NCBI GenBank assembly: GCA_964604825.1
Contig: CAZSAL010000049.1
Coordinates: forward strand, 1-19,758
Length of the DNA: 19,758 nt
Reading direction: 5' to 3'
DNA from: CAZSAL01 sp964604825
GTDB lineage: Bacteria > Elusimicrobiota > Elusimicrobia > 2-01-FULL-59-12
Shown here: in pieces, positions 6,408-11,758 of the stretch
How positions within the stretch are numbered: position 1 is the first letter of the stretch
Layout of the letters: each line of letters opens with the position of its first letter
Translations under genes and position numbers: made by a program
Notes under the pieces: generated by a model
Database searches by the model: none
Told to the model about the DNA's origin: nothing
Seen by the model: the letters and a program-made list of their open reading frames with translations, nothing else

Positions 6408-6574
6408 ACAGGGCCGAGGAACGACAGTAACGGCACTCCTTCCTATTTTGTTATGGAGGAGGACCGCCAGGCGACCCATTTGTTAGTGGGAGCTTGACCT
6501 AGCCTCCATAAACAAACGGTCGGCAAGGGGCTCGCAGACGGGGATGCTCGCCCGGAAGGTGGGGCGGCGGGGAA
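6408..6574. repeat. Array repeat copy B with full foldable core
   Basis: Contains one GGGCCGAGGAACGACA unit (6411), the core (6423-6537) and the GATGCTCGCCCGGAAGGTGG tail. Core arms TTTTGTTATGGAGG (6446-6459) and CCTCCATAAACAAA (6503-6516) pair with one mismatch or G:T. Between them lies an inner hairpin built on CCAGGC/GCTTGA and CCCA/TGGG. It fills the space between units 1 and 2. From 6575 to 6631 nothing else is visible. Confidence 0.85.
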
Positions 6575-6631
6575 GGTCTCCCGGCAGCGAATTGGCGTCA
6601 GGTGCCACTACCTTCGAAAATTGGATGTATT

Positions 6632-7702
6632 TCAGGCCGCACTCGTGCGGCTGCGGCAGAGGTTCAGGCGTTCGTGTGCAATGCGGATGGTTGAACGAAG
6701 TTTGCGCTCCAGTAAATGCCGGGGAGGAAGCTCCGTCAGATATTGCGATACCTGTATGCCGCTTTTGTTGAGCTGGAGAAGCTCTATTTCCTCATCTGAT
6801 TTACCGGCACAGAGGATCAAACCGAGCGGCGTCTGCTCACCCGGTCTGCGTTCAAATTTATCCAGCCAGCGCAGATAAAGTTCCATCTGGCCTTTATGGG
6901 CCGGCTGAAATTTTTCCAATTTTAATTCTATAGCTATGAGTCTCCTCAGCCGGCGATGGTAAAAAAGCAGATCAAGGTAATAATCATTTGGCCCGATCTG
7001 TATTCGCTTCTGGCGTGCGACGAATGAAAATCCTGTTCCCAGCTCAAGAATAAATGATTCCATTTCACGGAGAATGGCCGCTTCCAGATCTTTCTCCTGA
7101 TAGGCACCCTTGAGGCCAAGGAAATCCAGAAAATAGGGGTCGCGAAAAACAAGATCGGGAGAAAGCCGGTCATGGCTGCGCAGTTTATTGAGTTCCAAAG
7201 ACGCCAGTTTCGCAGGCTTTCTTGAAAGAGCCGTGCGTTCGAACAACATGCTGCCGATTTTTGACCGCAGGGTGCGGACATTCCACCTCTCAACTCTGCA
7301 CATCTCGGCGTAGAAATCACGCCGCAGGCAGTCATCAAGATAAATAATCTCCTTGAAATGGCTCCAACCCAAATATCTCGACAGCGTAGAGACAATACGC
7401 TCATCAGGGAAAGCGTCGGCAAAGCGCAGCATATGAAATAGATTTTTTTCGCTGTAACCGGACCCATATCTCTCGACTAATTGTCTCGACGCTGTAGAGA
7501 CAATCTGATGCCCGTAGGGTGCGCGCGGCCCTCCAATTACATCCTGCCTAAGCCTTCGGCCTATTTCCCAGTTGTGTACGACAAGCGCGGCATCGACAAC
7601 ATGCGCAACCTGCCATCGGGTTCTGTCAATCAGCCCTGATAAATCTTTTACAAGGCGGAAAACAATCGGCGCCAAACTTTTGTTACTCAATGCGTTTGCC
7701 AT
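6632..7702 (-). CDS. DUF1016 / YhcG-type PD-(D/E)XK nuclease-like protein, array unit 2
   Basis: 356 residues. The N-terminal DUF1016 helical domain is clear (ALVVHNWEIGRRLRQDVIGG, YGHQIVSTASRQLVERYGSG and YSEKNLFHMLRFADAFPD). The C-terminal nuclease-like domain (about 180-340) carries Asp244 in NDYYLDLLFYHRRL, Glu259-x-Lys261 in LIAIELKLEKF, and Gln272, the PD-(D/E)XK set. YhcG proteins are widespread accessory genes found near restriction and mobile loci, and their exact role is unsettled. It occupies an array unit alone, without a partner gene. The ATG lies 5 nt after the junction repeat (CTCTAACAGTT then ATG) with no ribosome site. Confidence 0.9.
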   Translation of the reverse strand: MANALSNKSLAPIVFRLVKDLSGLIDRTRWQVAHVVDAALVVHNWEIGRRLRQDVIGGPRAPYGHQIVSTASRQLVERYGSGYSEKNLFHMLRFADAFPDERIVSTLSRYLGWSHFKEIIYLDDCLRRDFYAEMCRVERWNVRTLRSKIGSMLFERTALSRKPAKLASLELNKLRSHDRLSPDLVFRDPYFLDFLGLKGAYQEKDLEAAILREMESFILELGTGFSFVARQKRIQIGPNDYYLDLLFYHRRLRRLIAIELKLEKFQPAHKGQMELYLRWLDKFERRPGEQTPLGLILCAGKSDEEIELLQLNKSGIQVSQYLTELPPRHLLERKLRSTIRIAHERLNLCRSRTSAA

Positions 7703-7707
7703 AACTG

Positions 7708-7735
7708 TTAGAGCCGCGAGGAAGGAAAATATTCA
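7708..7735 (-). repeat. Array junction repeat, copy 2 (interrupted)
   Basis: TTAGAGCCGCGAGGAAGGAA through AATATTCA matches the first 28 positions of the junction repeat, with several changes. It then breaks at ATTCA, where the other copies continue TTCATAACGGCAGG. After the 99-bp insertion at 7736-7834 the sequence resumes TCACTTATGTCGGCAGG, which aligns with the missing part at about 12 of 17 positions. Confidence 0.65.
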
Positions 7736-7834
7736 CCCCACCACCTCTTTCAAGCGGGCTGCCTGCGGCAGCCTCACCTGAGCAAGGCTCAGGTGCTTCA
7801 TCAACTGATGAAGGCGCAGAAAGAAGTGGTGGGG
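7736..7834. mobile_element. 99-bp cloverleaf-shaped miniature element with TCA duplication
   Basis: The ends CCCCACCACCTCTTTC (7736-7751) and GAAAGAAGTGGTGGGG (7819-7834) are 16-bp inverted repeats with one G:T. Inside, three hairpins are packed edge to edge: GGCTGCC-TGC-GGCAGCC (7757-7773), CACCTGAGC-AAG-GCTCAGGTG (7775-7795, perfect 9-bp stem) and CTTCATC-AACT-GATGAAG (7796-7813, perfect). TCA occurs on both sides (7733-7735, 7835-7837), as expected for a target duplication, and the element splits a junction repeat that is intact elsewhere. It is not a tRNA: there is no T-loop and no anticodon-arm geometry. A structured RNA, or a MITE/REP-like element moved in trans, are both possible. Confidence 0.6.
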
Positions 7835-7876
7835 TCACTTATGTCGGCAGGAAATTCCCAAAAATCGGCGGGGGTG

Positions 7877-8001
7877 CCTTGCCGACTATTTGTTTATGGA
7901 GGCTAGGCCACCACGCGACCCTATGTTAAGTGGAAGCGTGGCCAAACTTCCAAAAACAAATAGGTCGTTTAGCGCTTCCACTAAAAAACTGGTCGCGTGG
8001 T
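7877..8001. repeat. Diverged, partly inverted copy of the array core forming a large cruciform
   Basis: 7877-7910 is the reverse complement of the core's right half (CCTTGCCGACTATTTGTTTA then TGGAGGCTAGGCCA). 7911-7967 is a diverged direct copy of the core (CCACGCGACCCTATGTTAAG then TGGAAGCGTGGCCAAAC, against CCAGGCGACCCATTTGTTAG and TGGGAGCTTGGCCTAGC). CCACGCGACC (7911-7920) pairs perfectly with GGTCGCGTGG (7991-8000), and AGTGGAAGCG (7929-7938) with CGCTTCCACT (7973-7982). Two 10-bp perfect stems are therefore nested. Confidence 0.7.
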
Positions 8002-8008
8002 AAACCAA

Positions 8009-8190
8009 AACGGAAGGGCCGAGGAACAACAGGGCCGAGTAACGACAGTAACGGCACTCCTTCCTGTTTTGTTATGGAGGAGTACCGCCAGGCGACCCAT
8101 TTGTTAGTGGGAGCTTTGCCTAGCATCCATGGACAAACGGTCGGCAAGGGGCTCGCAGCAACTCACGCTCGCCCGGCAGCGGGCAGGCGG
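8009..8190. repeat. Array repeat copy C
   Basis: Starts AACGGAAGGGCCGAGGAACA, shared with copy A, then a second GGGCCGAGTAACGACA at 8033. The full core follows (AACGGCACTCC at 8051 to CTCGCAG at 8158) and then CAACTCACGCTCGCCCGGCA. The right core arm is altered here (GCATCCATGGACAAAC), weakening the outer stem. It ends just before the stop codon of the unit-3 antitoxin. Confidence 0.85.
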
Positions 8191-8199
8191 GCAGCTGAA

Positions 8200-8457
8200 T
8201 CAGGCGGCGAAACGGTGAAGGATTTCGGAGATAAGCGTCTGGTAGGGCACGCCGAAGCGCGCGGCTCTCTTCTTCAAAATGTCCAAATCCTGCTGGTTGA
8301 TGCGTATATGGAGAATAGCTTCTTTCCGGCGGCGGGCAATCGCCTGCGCCATCGCTTTAAATTCTTTTTTTGAAACGCTCCTATATTCGCCTGCCAGTAA
8401 CGCCTTTTCAATGGCGCGCTCTTCTTTGGAAAGCTTTATCTTCGAAATATTGATCAT
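8200..8457 (-). CDS. Ribbon-helix-helix antitoxin, array unit 3
   Basis: 85 residues: LSKEERAIEKALLAGEYRSV in front, then a strand ILHIRINQQDLDILKKRAAR and FGVPYQTLISEILHRFAA. The end fits the RHH pattern (hxhRh...dh..hk..A...G.pYQtLI...h..) of CopG/BrnA-type antitoxins. Its ATG overlaps the toxin stop by 4 nt (ATGA), with GGAGGAGCTTC upstream. It probably neutralises the adjacent toxin and represses the operon through the palindrome at 8735-8748. Confidence 0.85.
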   Translation of the reverse strand: MINISKIKLSKEERAIEKALLAGEYRSVSKKEFKAMAQAIARRRKEAILHIRINQQDLDILKKRAARFGVPYQTLISEILHRFAA

Positions 8458-8735
8458 GAAGCTCCTCCTTTGTAAACCCGCGTGTATTTCCGGCTTGGAT
8501 ACAACGTCTTCAAAAAGATCTCGTTACCGCTTTCGACATAGGGTACAAGCCAAATATAGTTGTTGTAGAAGAAAAGAAATATATTCTGGTGCGCCCGTAG
8601 AGGATGTTTTTTTGAATCGACAAGCGGCGCCTGGATAATCTCCTCAAAAGAAACCCCGCGCGTTTGTTTCAGCCATTCGTTTTTCGATTTGTCCCAACTG
8701 ATATTCTTTCTAAAATCTATTATATGTAAATCCAT
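8454..8735 (-). CDS. BrnT-like ribonuclease-fold toxin, array unit 3
   Basis: About 93 residues from ATG 8735. The body reads ISWDKSKNEWLKQTRGVSFE then EIIQAPLVDSKKHPLRAHQN, IFLFFYNNYIWLVPYVESGN and EIFLKTLYPSRKYTRVYKGG. The layout (xxWDxxKNxxLxxxRGxSFEE, then H..R..Q.IF....N..YLVP.V......FLKT..PSRK) is that of small toxins related to BrnT/RelE and found beside RHH antitoxins. An upstream in-frame TTG (8747) is only 1-2 nt from GGGAGG, so ATG 8735 is more likely although its spacing is long (about 13 nt). Confidence 0.8.
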   Translation of the reverse strand: MDLHIIDFRKNISWDKSKNEWLKQTRGVSFEEIIQAPLVDSKKHPLRAHQNIFLFFYNNYIWLVPYVESGNEIFLKTLYPSRKYTRVYKGGAS

Positions 8736-8748
8736 TTGTATATACAAA
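8735..8748 (-). promoter_or_regulatory. Perfect 14-bp palindrome at the unit-3 toxin start
   Basis: TTTGTATATACAAA reads the same on both strands. It lies between the GGGAGG ribosome site and the ATG, and its last base is the first base of the start codon. An RHH dimer-of-dimers bound here would block expression of the operon; this is the usual autoregulation of such pairs, inferred from position. Confidence 0.55.
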
Positions 8749-8777
8749 CCTCCCTGGCTGACGCTAACCTCTGACTG

Positions 8778-8813
8778 TTAGAGGCTGTAAGGCGGGAAAT
8801 ATTCATTCATAAC
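8778..8813 (-). repeat. Array junction repeat, copy 3
   Basis: TTAGAGGCTGTAAGGCGGGA through CATAAC, differing from copy 1 by one base (C to T). The minus-strand mini-ORF is MNEYFPPYSL-stop (8810 to 8778). It lies 42 nt upstream of the unit-3 toxin ATG. This is one of two units (with unit 4) in which sequence with its own ribosome site or palindromes separates junction and gene. Confidence 0.85.
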
Positions 8814-8897
8814 GGCAGGGCCGAGTAACGACAGGGCCGAGTAACGACAGGGCCGAGAAAAGCGAGCAGGCGAGCGTAAAAACTGAGAACTGAGAGA
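8814..8897. repeat. Array repeat copy F: tandem 16-bp GGGCCGAGTAACGACA units
   Basis: Two perfect copies at 8818-8833 and 8834-8849 and a partial third at 8850, then AGCGAGCAGGCGAGCG and AAAACTGAGAACTGAGAGAT. The core is absent, so units 3 and 4 are separated only by the junction, the 16-bp tract and the tail words. The same 16-mer occurs singly or doubly in copies A, B, C, D and E. Confidence 0.8.
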
Positions 8898-8898
8898 T

Positions 8899-9138
8899 TT
8901 AAGCGGCGTGACGGGGTTGAATAAGGCGGTCGTGGATCCACATCTTGATGACGGCCTGCCGTGAGACGTTAAGTTTTGTGGCTTCCCTGTCCAGACGGTC
9001 GATCATCCAGACCGGAAAATCCACATTTACTTTCTTCACTACAGTGGCTTTCTTGAAATCGAGATAAGGAGTAATGTCTTCCCCGCGCTCAAATTTCTCA
9101 TCAAACTCTTTTGCGGTTATGGGTTTAATTTTCTTCAT
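8899..9138 (-). CDS. brnA: BrnA-type antitoxin, array unit 4
   Basis: About 79 residues from ATG 9138 (AGAGGT 6 nt upstream): MKKIKPITAKEFDEKFERGE then DITPYLDFKKATVVKKVNVD, FPVWMIDRLDREATKLNVSR and QAVIKMWIHDRLIQPR. This is BrnA-like: an N-terminal EFDxxFExGEDIxxYLDxxKA region and an RHH end with V..DFPxWMIxxLDxEAxxLxxxRQAxIKxWI. It overlaps the toxin gene by 14 nt. Like other BrnA proteins it should bind BrnT and repress the operon. Confidence 0.88.
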   Translation of the reverse strand: MKKIKPITAKEFDEKFERGEDITPYLDFKKATVVKKVNVDFPVWMIDRLDREATKLNVSRQAVIKMWIHDRLIQPRHAA

Positions 9139-9412
9139 GGATGCACCTCTTATAGATCTTTTCCCAGCCACTGCCGGCCCGGTGGCAGGTGATAAGTCGT
9201 ATCATAGTTCCTCTCAAGGTGAACACGGCCAGCCAGAGTTTTCCCGCGATTTTCCCCAGAATGATGTTCCGCTCTTCTTCCAAAACCATTCTGGCCGGCA
9301 CAACGACATATGATCCGTCCCACAGCTTTTGCGCCTCAATAAAATCGATTCCGTGACGTTCAAGGTTGCGCGCGCTTTTTACCGGATCGTACTCAAACTG
9401 CTCTGCAGTCAT
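9125..9412 (-). CDS. brnT: BrnT-family toxin (DUF497), array unit 4
   Basis: About 95 residues from ATG 9412. FEYDPVKSARNLERHGIDFI, then EAQKLWDG, EEERNIILGKIAGKLWLAVF and TMIRLITCHRAGSGWEKIYK match BrnT closely (FEWDxxKxxxNLxKHGxxFExA, R...IG...L.VV.T.R...IRIIS.RRA...E...Y). BrnT is a RelE-fold ribonuclease that cuts mRNA. The longer frame from 9505 is not used because its first 31 residues come from the array junction repeat and do not resemble the family. No ribosome site is visible before 9412. Confidence 0.9.
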   Translation of the reverse strand: MTAEQFEYDPVKSARNLERHGIDFIEAQKLWDGSYVVVPARMVLEEERNIILGKIAGKLWLAVFTLRGTMIRLITCHRAGSGWEKIYKRCIHEEN

Positions 9413-9420
9413 AGTATAAC

Positions 9421-9459
9421 AGATATATCTTTCTAATACCACATTATTAAGCAGGTATT
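9421..9459 (-). promoter_or_regulatory. Candidate brnTA operator/promoter region
   Basis: A perfect palindrome AGATATATCT (9421-9430) and an inverted repeat AATACC-N13-GGTATT (9435-9440, 9454-9459) lie between the junction repeat and the brnT ATG. On the minus strand TATACT ends immediately at the ATG and TATATC lies further up; no good -35 is evident. BrnA-type antitoxins are autorepressors, so an operator is expected here. Confidence 0.4.
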
Positions 9460-9476
9460 GGATGGCCTTCACCATG

Positions 9477-9512
9477 TTAGAGGCCGCAAAGCAGGAAATA
9501 TTCATTCATAAC
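9477..9512 (-). repeat. Array junction repeat, copy 4
   Basis: TTAGAGGCCGCAAAGCAGGA through CATAAC, with four differences from copy 1. The minus-strand mini-ORF is MNEYFLLCGL-stop (9509 to 9477). It lies about 65 nt upstream of brnT and is followed on the plus strand by GGCAGGGCCGAGTAAC, as in copies 3 and 5. Confidence 0.85.
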
Positions 9513-9690
9513 GGCAGGGCCGAGTAACAACAACGACAGGGCTGAGAAACGGCAGAAACGGCACTCCTTCCTGTTTTGTTATGGAGGAGTACCGCCAGGC
9601 GACCCATTTGTTAGTGGGAGCTTGGCCTAGCCTCCATGAACAAACGGTCGGCAAGGGGCTCGCAGCAACTCACGCTCGCCCAGCAGGCGA
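9513..9690. repeat. Array repeat copy D with the best-paired core
   Basis: After GGCAGGGCCGAGTAACAACA comes the core, with arms GTTTTGTTATGGAGG (9573-9587) and CCTCCATGAACAAAC (9631-9645) pairing over almost all 15 positions. An inner hairpin is formed by CCAGGC/GCTTGG and CCCA/TGGG around TTTGTTAG. The tail ends in GCTCGCC-CAGCA-GGCGAGC (9667-9685), a 7-bp perfect hairpin behind unit 5. From 9691 to 9781 only an imperfect TCCCGTAACC/GGTCGGGA hairpin is seen. Confidence 0.85.
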
Positions 9691-9781
9691 GCAAGGAGCA
9701 CCGCGCCGAACGCAAACCTCTCGTCCCGTAACCAGATTAATTTAATGGTCGGGACGTACCTTCCGCGGCTGCGGCAAATGA

Positions 9782-10027
9782 TTAGGCGGATTTGAAGTGG
9801 ATGACGGGAATCTGGGCGTGCTCGCGGGGAGGTTCATCCATATGGAAATACTGGTCCATCCTCCGGGAAACTTCCGGCCGGAAAAACTTTTCGCCGCACT
9901 GGCCGCAGACGCCGGCAGGTACGTTCTGGAAAATCAAATGTTTCCCCCCGCGCCGGTAATCCCATTCGATCGCTTTTTCTACGACCTGTCCCTGACAATA
10001 TACACAGACGGGATATTGATGTGTCAT
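9782..10027 (-). CDS. YgiT/MqsA-type zinc-finger antitoxin, array unit 5
   Basis: 81 residues with C8-x2-C11 and C41-x2-C44 (PVCVYCQGQ and GVCGQCGEKFF) around a beta hairpin. This is the YgiT-type zinc finger, as in the N-terminal half of MqsA. The MqsA HTH half is missing, as in many short YgiT antitoxins. ATG follows the toxin stop directly (TGA then ATG) with GGGAGG upstream. It presumably binds and neutralises the DUF4258 protein. Confidence 0.85.
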   Translation of the reverse strand: MTHQYPVCVYCQGQVVEKAIEWDYRRGGKHLIFQNVPAGVCGQCGEKFFRPEVSRRMDQYFHMDEPPREHAQIPVIHFKSA

Positions 10028-10339
10028 TCAGATAACCTCCCAGCGCCGGCCAGAATCCCGCCAATGAGGCGGTTTCGGGATATAAACCGTAATGATCACA
10101 ACCCAATCTCCCTTTTGGCCGCATACGACATGGATAAAACGCCCATCCGCATATCCGGAAACCAGGCAACTGTGACCACGCGGATCATCAGGGTAATCCT
10201 CAATTATTTTACCTAATAATATCGCTTCCTCGATTTGAGCTACGTCGATATCCTCCTCCAGCCGTTCCTGTTCCGCATGACGGCTCAACACATAACGACC
10301 TTCCCGGATACATTGGCGCATCCAATCTAAGTGGCTCAT
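10028..10339 (-). CDS. DUF4258-family toxin, array unit 5
   Basis: 103 residues: WMRQCIREGRYVLSRHAEQE then RLEEDIDVAQIEEAILLGKI, IEDYPDDPRGHSCLVSGYAD and VVIITVYIPKPPHWRD. The features YxxSRHAxxRxxEExIxxxxIEEAIxxGxIIEDYPDDxRGxScLVxG, a C-x-x-K strand and ITVYxPxxxxW are diagnostic of DUF4258 proteins, which are related to the RelE fold and commonly paired with YgiT-type antitoxins. ATG 10339 is used; an in-frame TTG at 10357 lies inside the junction repeat. No ribosome site is visible. Confidence 0.88.
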   Translation of the reverse strand: MSHLDWMRQCIREGRYVLSRHAEQERLEEDIDVAQIEEAILLGKIIEDYPDDPRGHSCLVSGYADGRFIHVVCGQKGDWVVIITVYIPKPPHWRDSGRRWEVI

Positions 10340-10344
10340 AATTG

Positions 10345-10380
10345 TTAGAGGCTGCAAGGCGGGAAATATTCATTTATAAC
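10345..10380 (-). repeat. Array junction repeat, copy 5
   Basis: TTAGAGGCTGCAAGGCGGGA through TTTATAAC, 5 nt before the unit-5 ATG. It is identical to copy 1 except for one base near its end. That base (C to T on the plus strand) turns the mini-ORF start from ATG to ATA, which weakens the idea that the mini-ORF is translated in every copy. Confidence 0.85.
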
Positions 10381-10467
10381 GGCAGGGCCGAGCAAACGAA
10401 CACATCGGCTCAGAAGTCAGAAAGCAGAAGTCAGAGATGGGGATGCTCGCCCGGCAGGCGAGCAGGG
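10381..10467. repeat. Array repeat copy E (right end, core missing)
   Basis: GGCAGGGCCGAGCAAACGAA, then the CTCAGAAGTCAG words, then GATGCTCGCC-CGGCA-GGCGAGC. The core is absent. It is the last repeat of the array and ends 12 bp from the SEC-C stop codon, so it marks the boundary with the chromosomal operon and may serve as its 3' hairpin. Confidence 0.75.
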
Positions 10468-10478
10468 AGGCTGATTAT

Positions 10479-10766
10479 TTATCCGCCGCCGGAACGGCGG
10501 GGCATATTGATTTTGGGCGCGACGAATGGCTGACGGCGATGCTCTGATACGTGTGGAGCGCTGGAGGCGGGAGGCTTGGGAAGATTTGATTCCTCCTTTG
10601 CTTTTTTCTCCGCTTCCGCGGAAAATTCTTTTGCGGCTTTATTCCATTCCTTTTCTAGTTCGGCGTGGCGGTTCTGCTGATCCTTGGCTTCGCAGCATTT
10701 TTTGTATTTTTTGCCAGAGCCGCAATGACATGGATCGTTCCTGCCGATATTTTTTATTTCACTCAT
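10479..10766 (-). CDS. Small SEC-C motif protein
   Basis: 95 residues. It begins with a perfect SEC-C zinc motif, IGRNDPCHCGSGKKYKKCC (residues 7-25), the metal-binding tail also found at the C-terminus of SecA. The rest is a charged Glu/Lys helix and a Pro/Arg-rich tail. AAGG lies 7 nt before the ATG, which overlaps the upstream stop (ATGA). It is the last gene of the pheST-linked operon. Its function is unknown; the zinc-binding call is firm. Confidence 0.85.
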   Translation of the reverse strand: MSEIKNIGRNDPCHCGSGKKYKKCCEAKDQQNRHAELEKEWNKAAKEFSAEAEKKAKEESNLPKPPASSAPHVSEHRRQPFVAPKINMPRRSGGG

Positions 10767-11758
10767 AATAATACCTTCCGCAGGGTCACCCCTGCTTCTT
10801 TCATAAGCATCCGTGCCGATTCGGCGAGCGGATATTCCTGATTATAAACGACTTCCACAATCCCGGCGTTAATAATCATTTTCGTGCAGAGCAGACAGGG
10901 CGAAAAGGTGGTGTAGAGCGTCGAGCCCTTTATGCCGATGCCGTGGTACGCCGACTGTACAATGGCGTTTTCTTCGCCGTGGGAGCAGTAGCATTCGCGC
11001 AGGTCTTTTCCCGAAGGCCCCACCCGGCTGCAGCGCGGGCAGCCGTTCTCAAAGCAGTTTTTGGTGTTCCGGGGCGTCCCGTTGTAGCCGGTAGAGATAA
11101 TGCGTCCGTCTTTTACGATCACTGCGGCCACCTTGCGCTTCAAGCAGTTGGATCTCGAGGCCACGACCTGGGCAATGTTCATGAAATAGGCATCCCACGA
11201 GGGGCGGCGCAGCTGCTGCAGCGCGGATTTGAGCAGCGGAGTCAGACGCGAATAAAACGATTCGATAGTCGCGTTATTGGCTACGCGCACATTCGCCATT
11301 TTTTCACAGCTCTCTATCGACTGCATGGCGGGATTGGCGTTCGAGGCTTCGCGCTTCTCAACTTCAAGAAACGCAGCCAGCGTCCTGGGGTCTTTCTCAC
11401 GGGCGCGCGTTTTCATGCGCTGGAAACGGACCTGCGGGCTGGCGATGACCGCCCATAAAATGAAATCCGGACGGTGGCGGAACGCCTCAACTTCCGAGGG
11501 ATTGCGGAAAGAATCGACCACATAGTTGTGGTGTTCCGAAAGCCCGCGCAGGACGCGGTCCGCAAGTATGGATGGATTTTTTTCGCGAAGCGCGTTTCCA
11601 ACTTTCGTCAGATTGTCCCGGGTAAGAGGCATCTTGCGCTTTCGCAGTTCATCGCGCAGGACGTCGGACAGGGAAGCGTATTGAAATCCGCGCTCCTGAA
11701 GGAACTTTGCCGCCTCGCCTTTTCCCGAGGCGTTTTTCCCTGTCAAACCGATGATCAT
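10763..11758 (-). CDS. P-loop kinase-like / dCMP deaminase fusion protein
   Basis: 331 residues. Residues 1-180 are a nucleotide-kinase-like P-loop domain (GLTGKNASGKGEAAKFLQ at 4-21), similar to dephospho-CoA kinase or adenylate-kinase-like proteins; the loop ends GKG instead of GK[ST]. Residues 188-331 are a cytidine/deoxycytidylate deaminase: GYNGTPRNTKNC, then HGEENAI (His260, Glu262) and SPCLLC (Cys288, Cys291), giving the zinc and proton-shuttle residues. dCMP deaminases make dUMP for thymidylate synthesis. A further Cys cluster (CFENGCPRC, ECYC) may bind a second metal. It overlaps both neighbours by 4 nt. The deaminase role is well supported; the substrate of the kinase half is unknown. 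Confidence 0.88.
   Translation of the reverse strand: MIIGLTGKNASGKGEAAKFLQERGFQYASLSDVLRDELRKRKMPLTRDNLTKVGNALREKNPSILADRVLRGLSEHHNYVVDSFRNPSEVEAFRHRPDFILWAVIASPQVRFQRMKTRAREKDPRTLAAFLEVEKREASNANPAMQSIESCEKMANVRVANNATIESFYSRLTPLLKSALQQLRRPSWDAYFMNIAQVVASRSNCLKRKVAAVIVKDGRIISTGYNGTPRNTKNCFENGCPRCSRVGPSGKDLRECYCSHGEENAIVQSAYHGIGIKGSTLYTTFSPCLLCTKMIINAGIVEVVYNQEYPLAESARMLMKEAGVTLRKVLL

Noticed and set aside
7736..7834. tRNA or tmRNA gene
   Set aside because: The cloverleaf outline is there, but no T-loop, no anticodon-type 7-nt loop and no acceptor/discriminator end. Loops are 3-4 nt and the closing stem is 16 bp.
7872..8020. Retron msr-msd or group II intron remnant
   Set aside because: The nested stems suggested it, but there is no reverse transcriptase, no domain V-like element and no branch-point G context; homology to the array core explains the sequence.
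8814..8858. CRISPR array from the 16-bp repeats
   Set aside because: Units are contiguous, too short, without unique spacers of constant length, and no cas gene is present.
9125..9505. Longer BrnT start at 9505
   Set aside because: The first 31 residues derive from the junction repeat and do not match BrnT; ATG 9412 gives the normal family start.
5658..10467. Integron attC sites / CALIN
   Set aside because: The array looks cassette-like and TTAG/TAAC bound the junction, but the ends read CTCTAAC and GTTAGAG instead of RYYYAAC and GTTRRRY. The conserved junction lies upstream of genes, and the core lacks paired L/R boxes with these ends. No IntI is in view.
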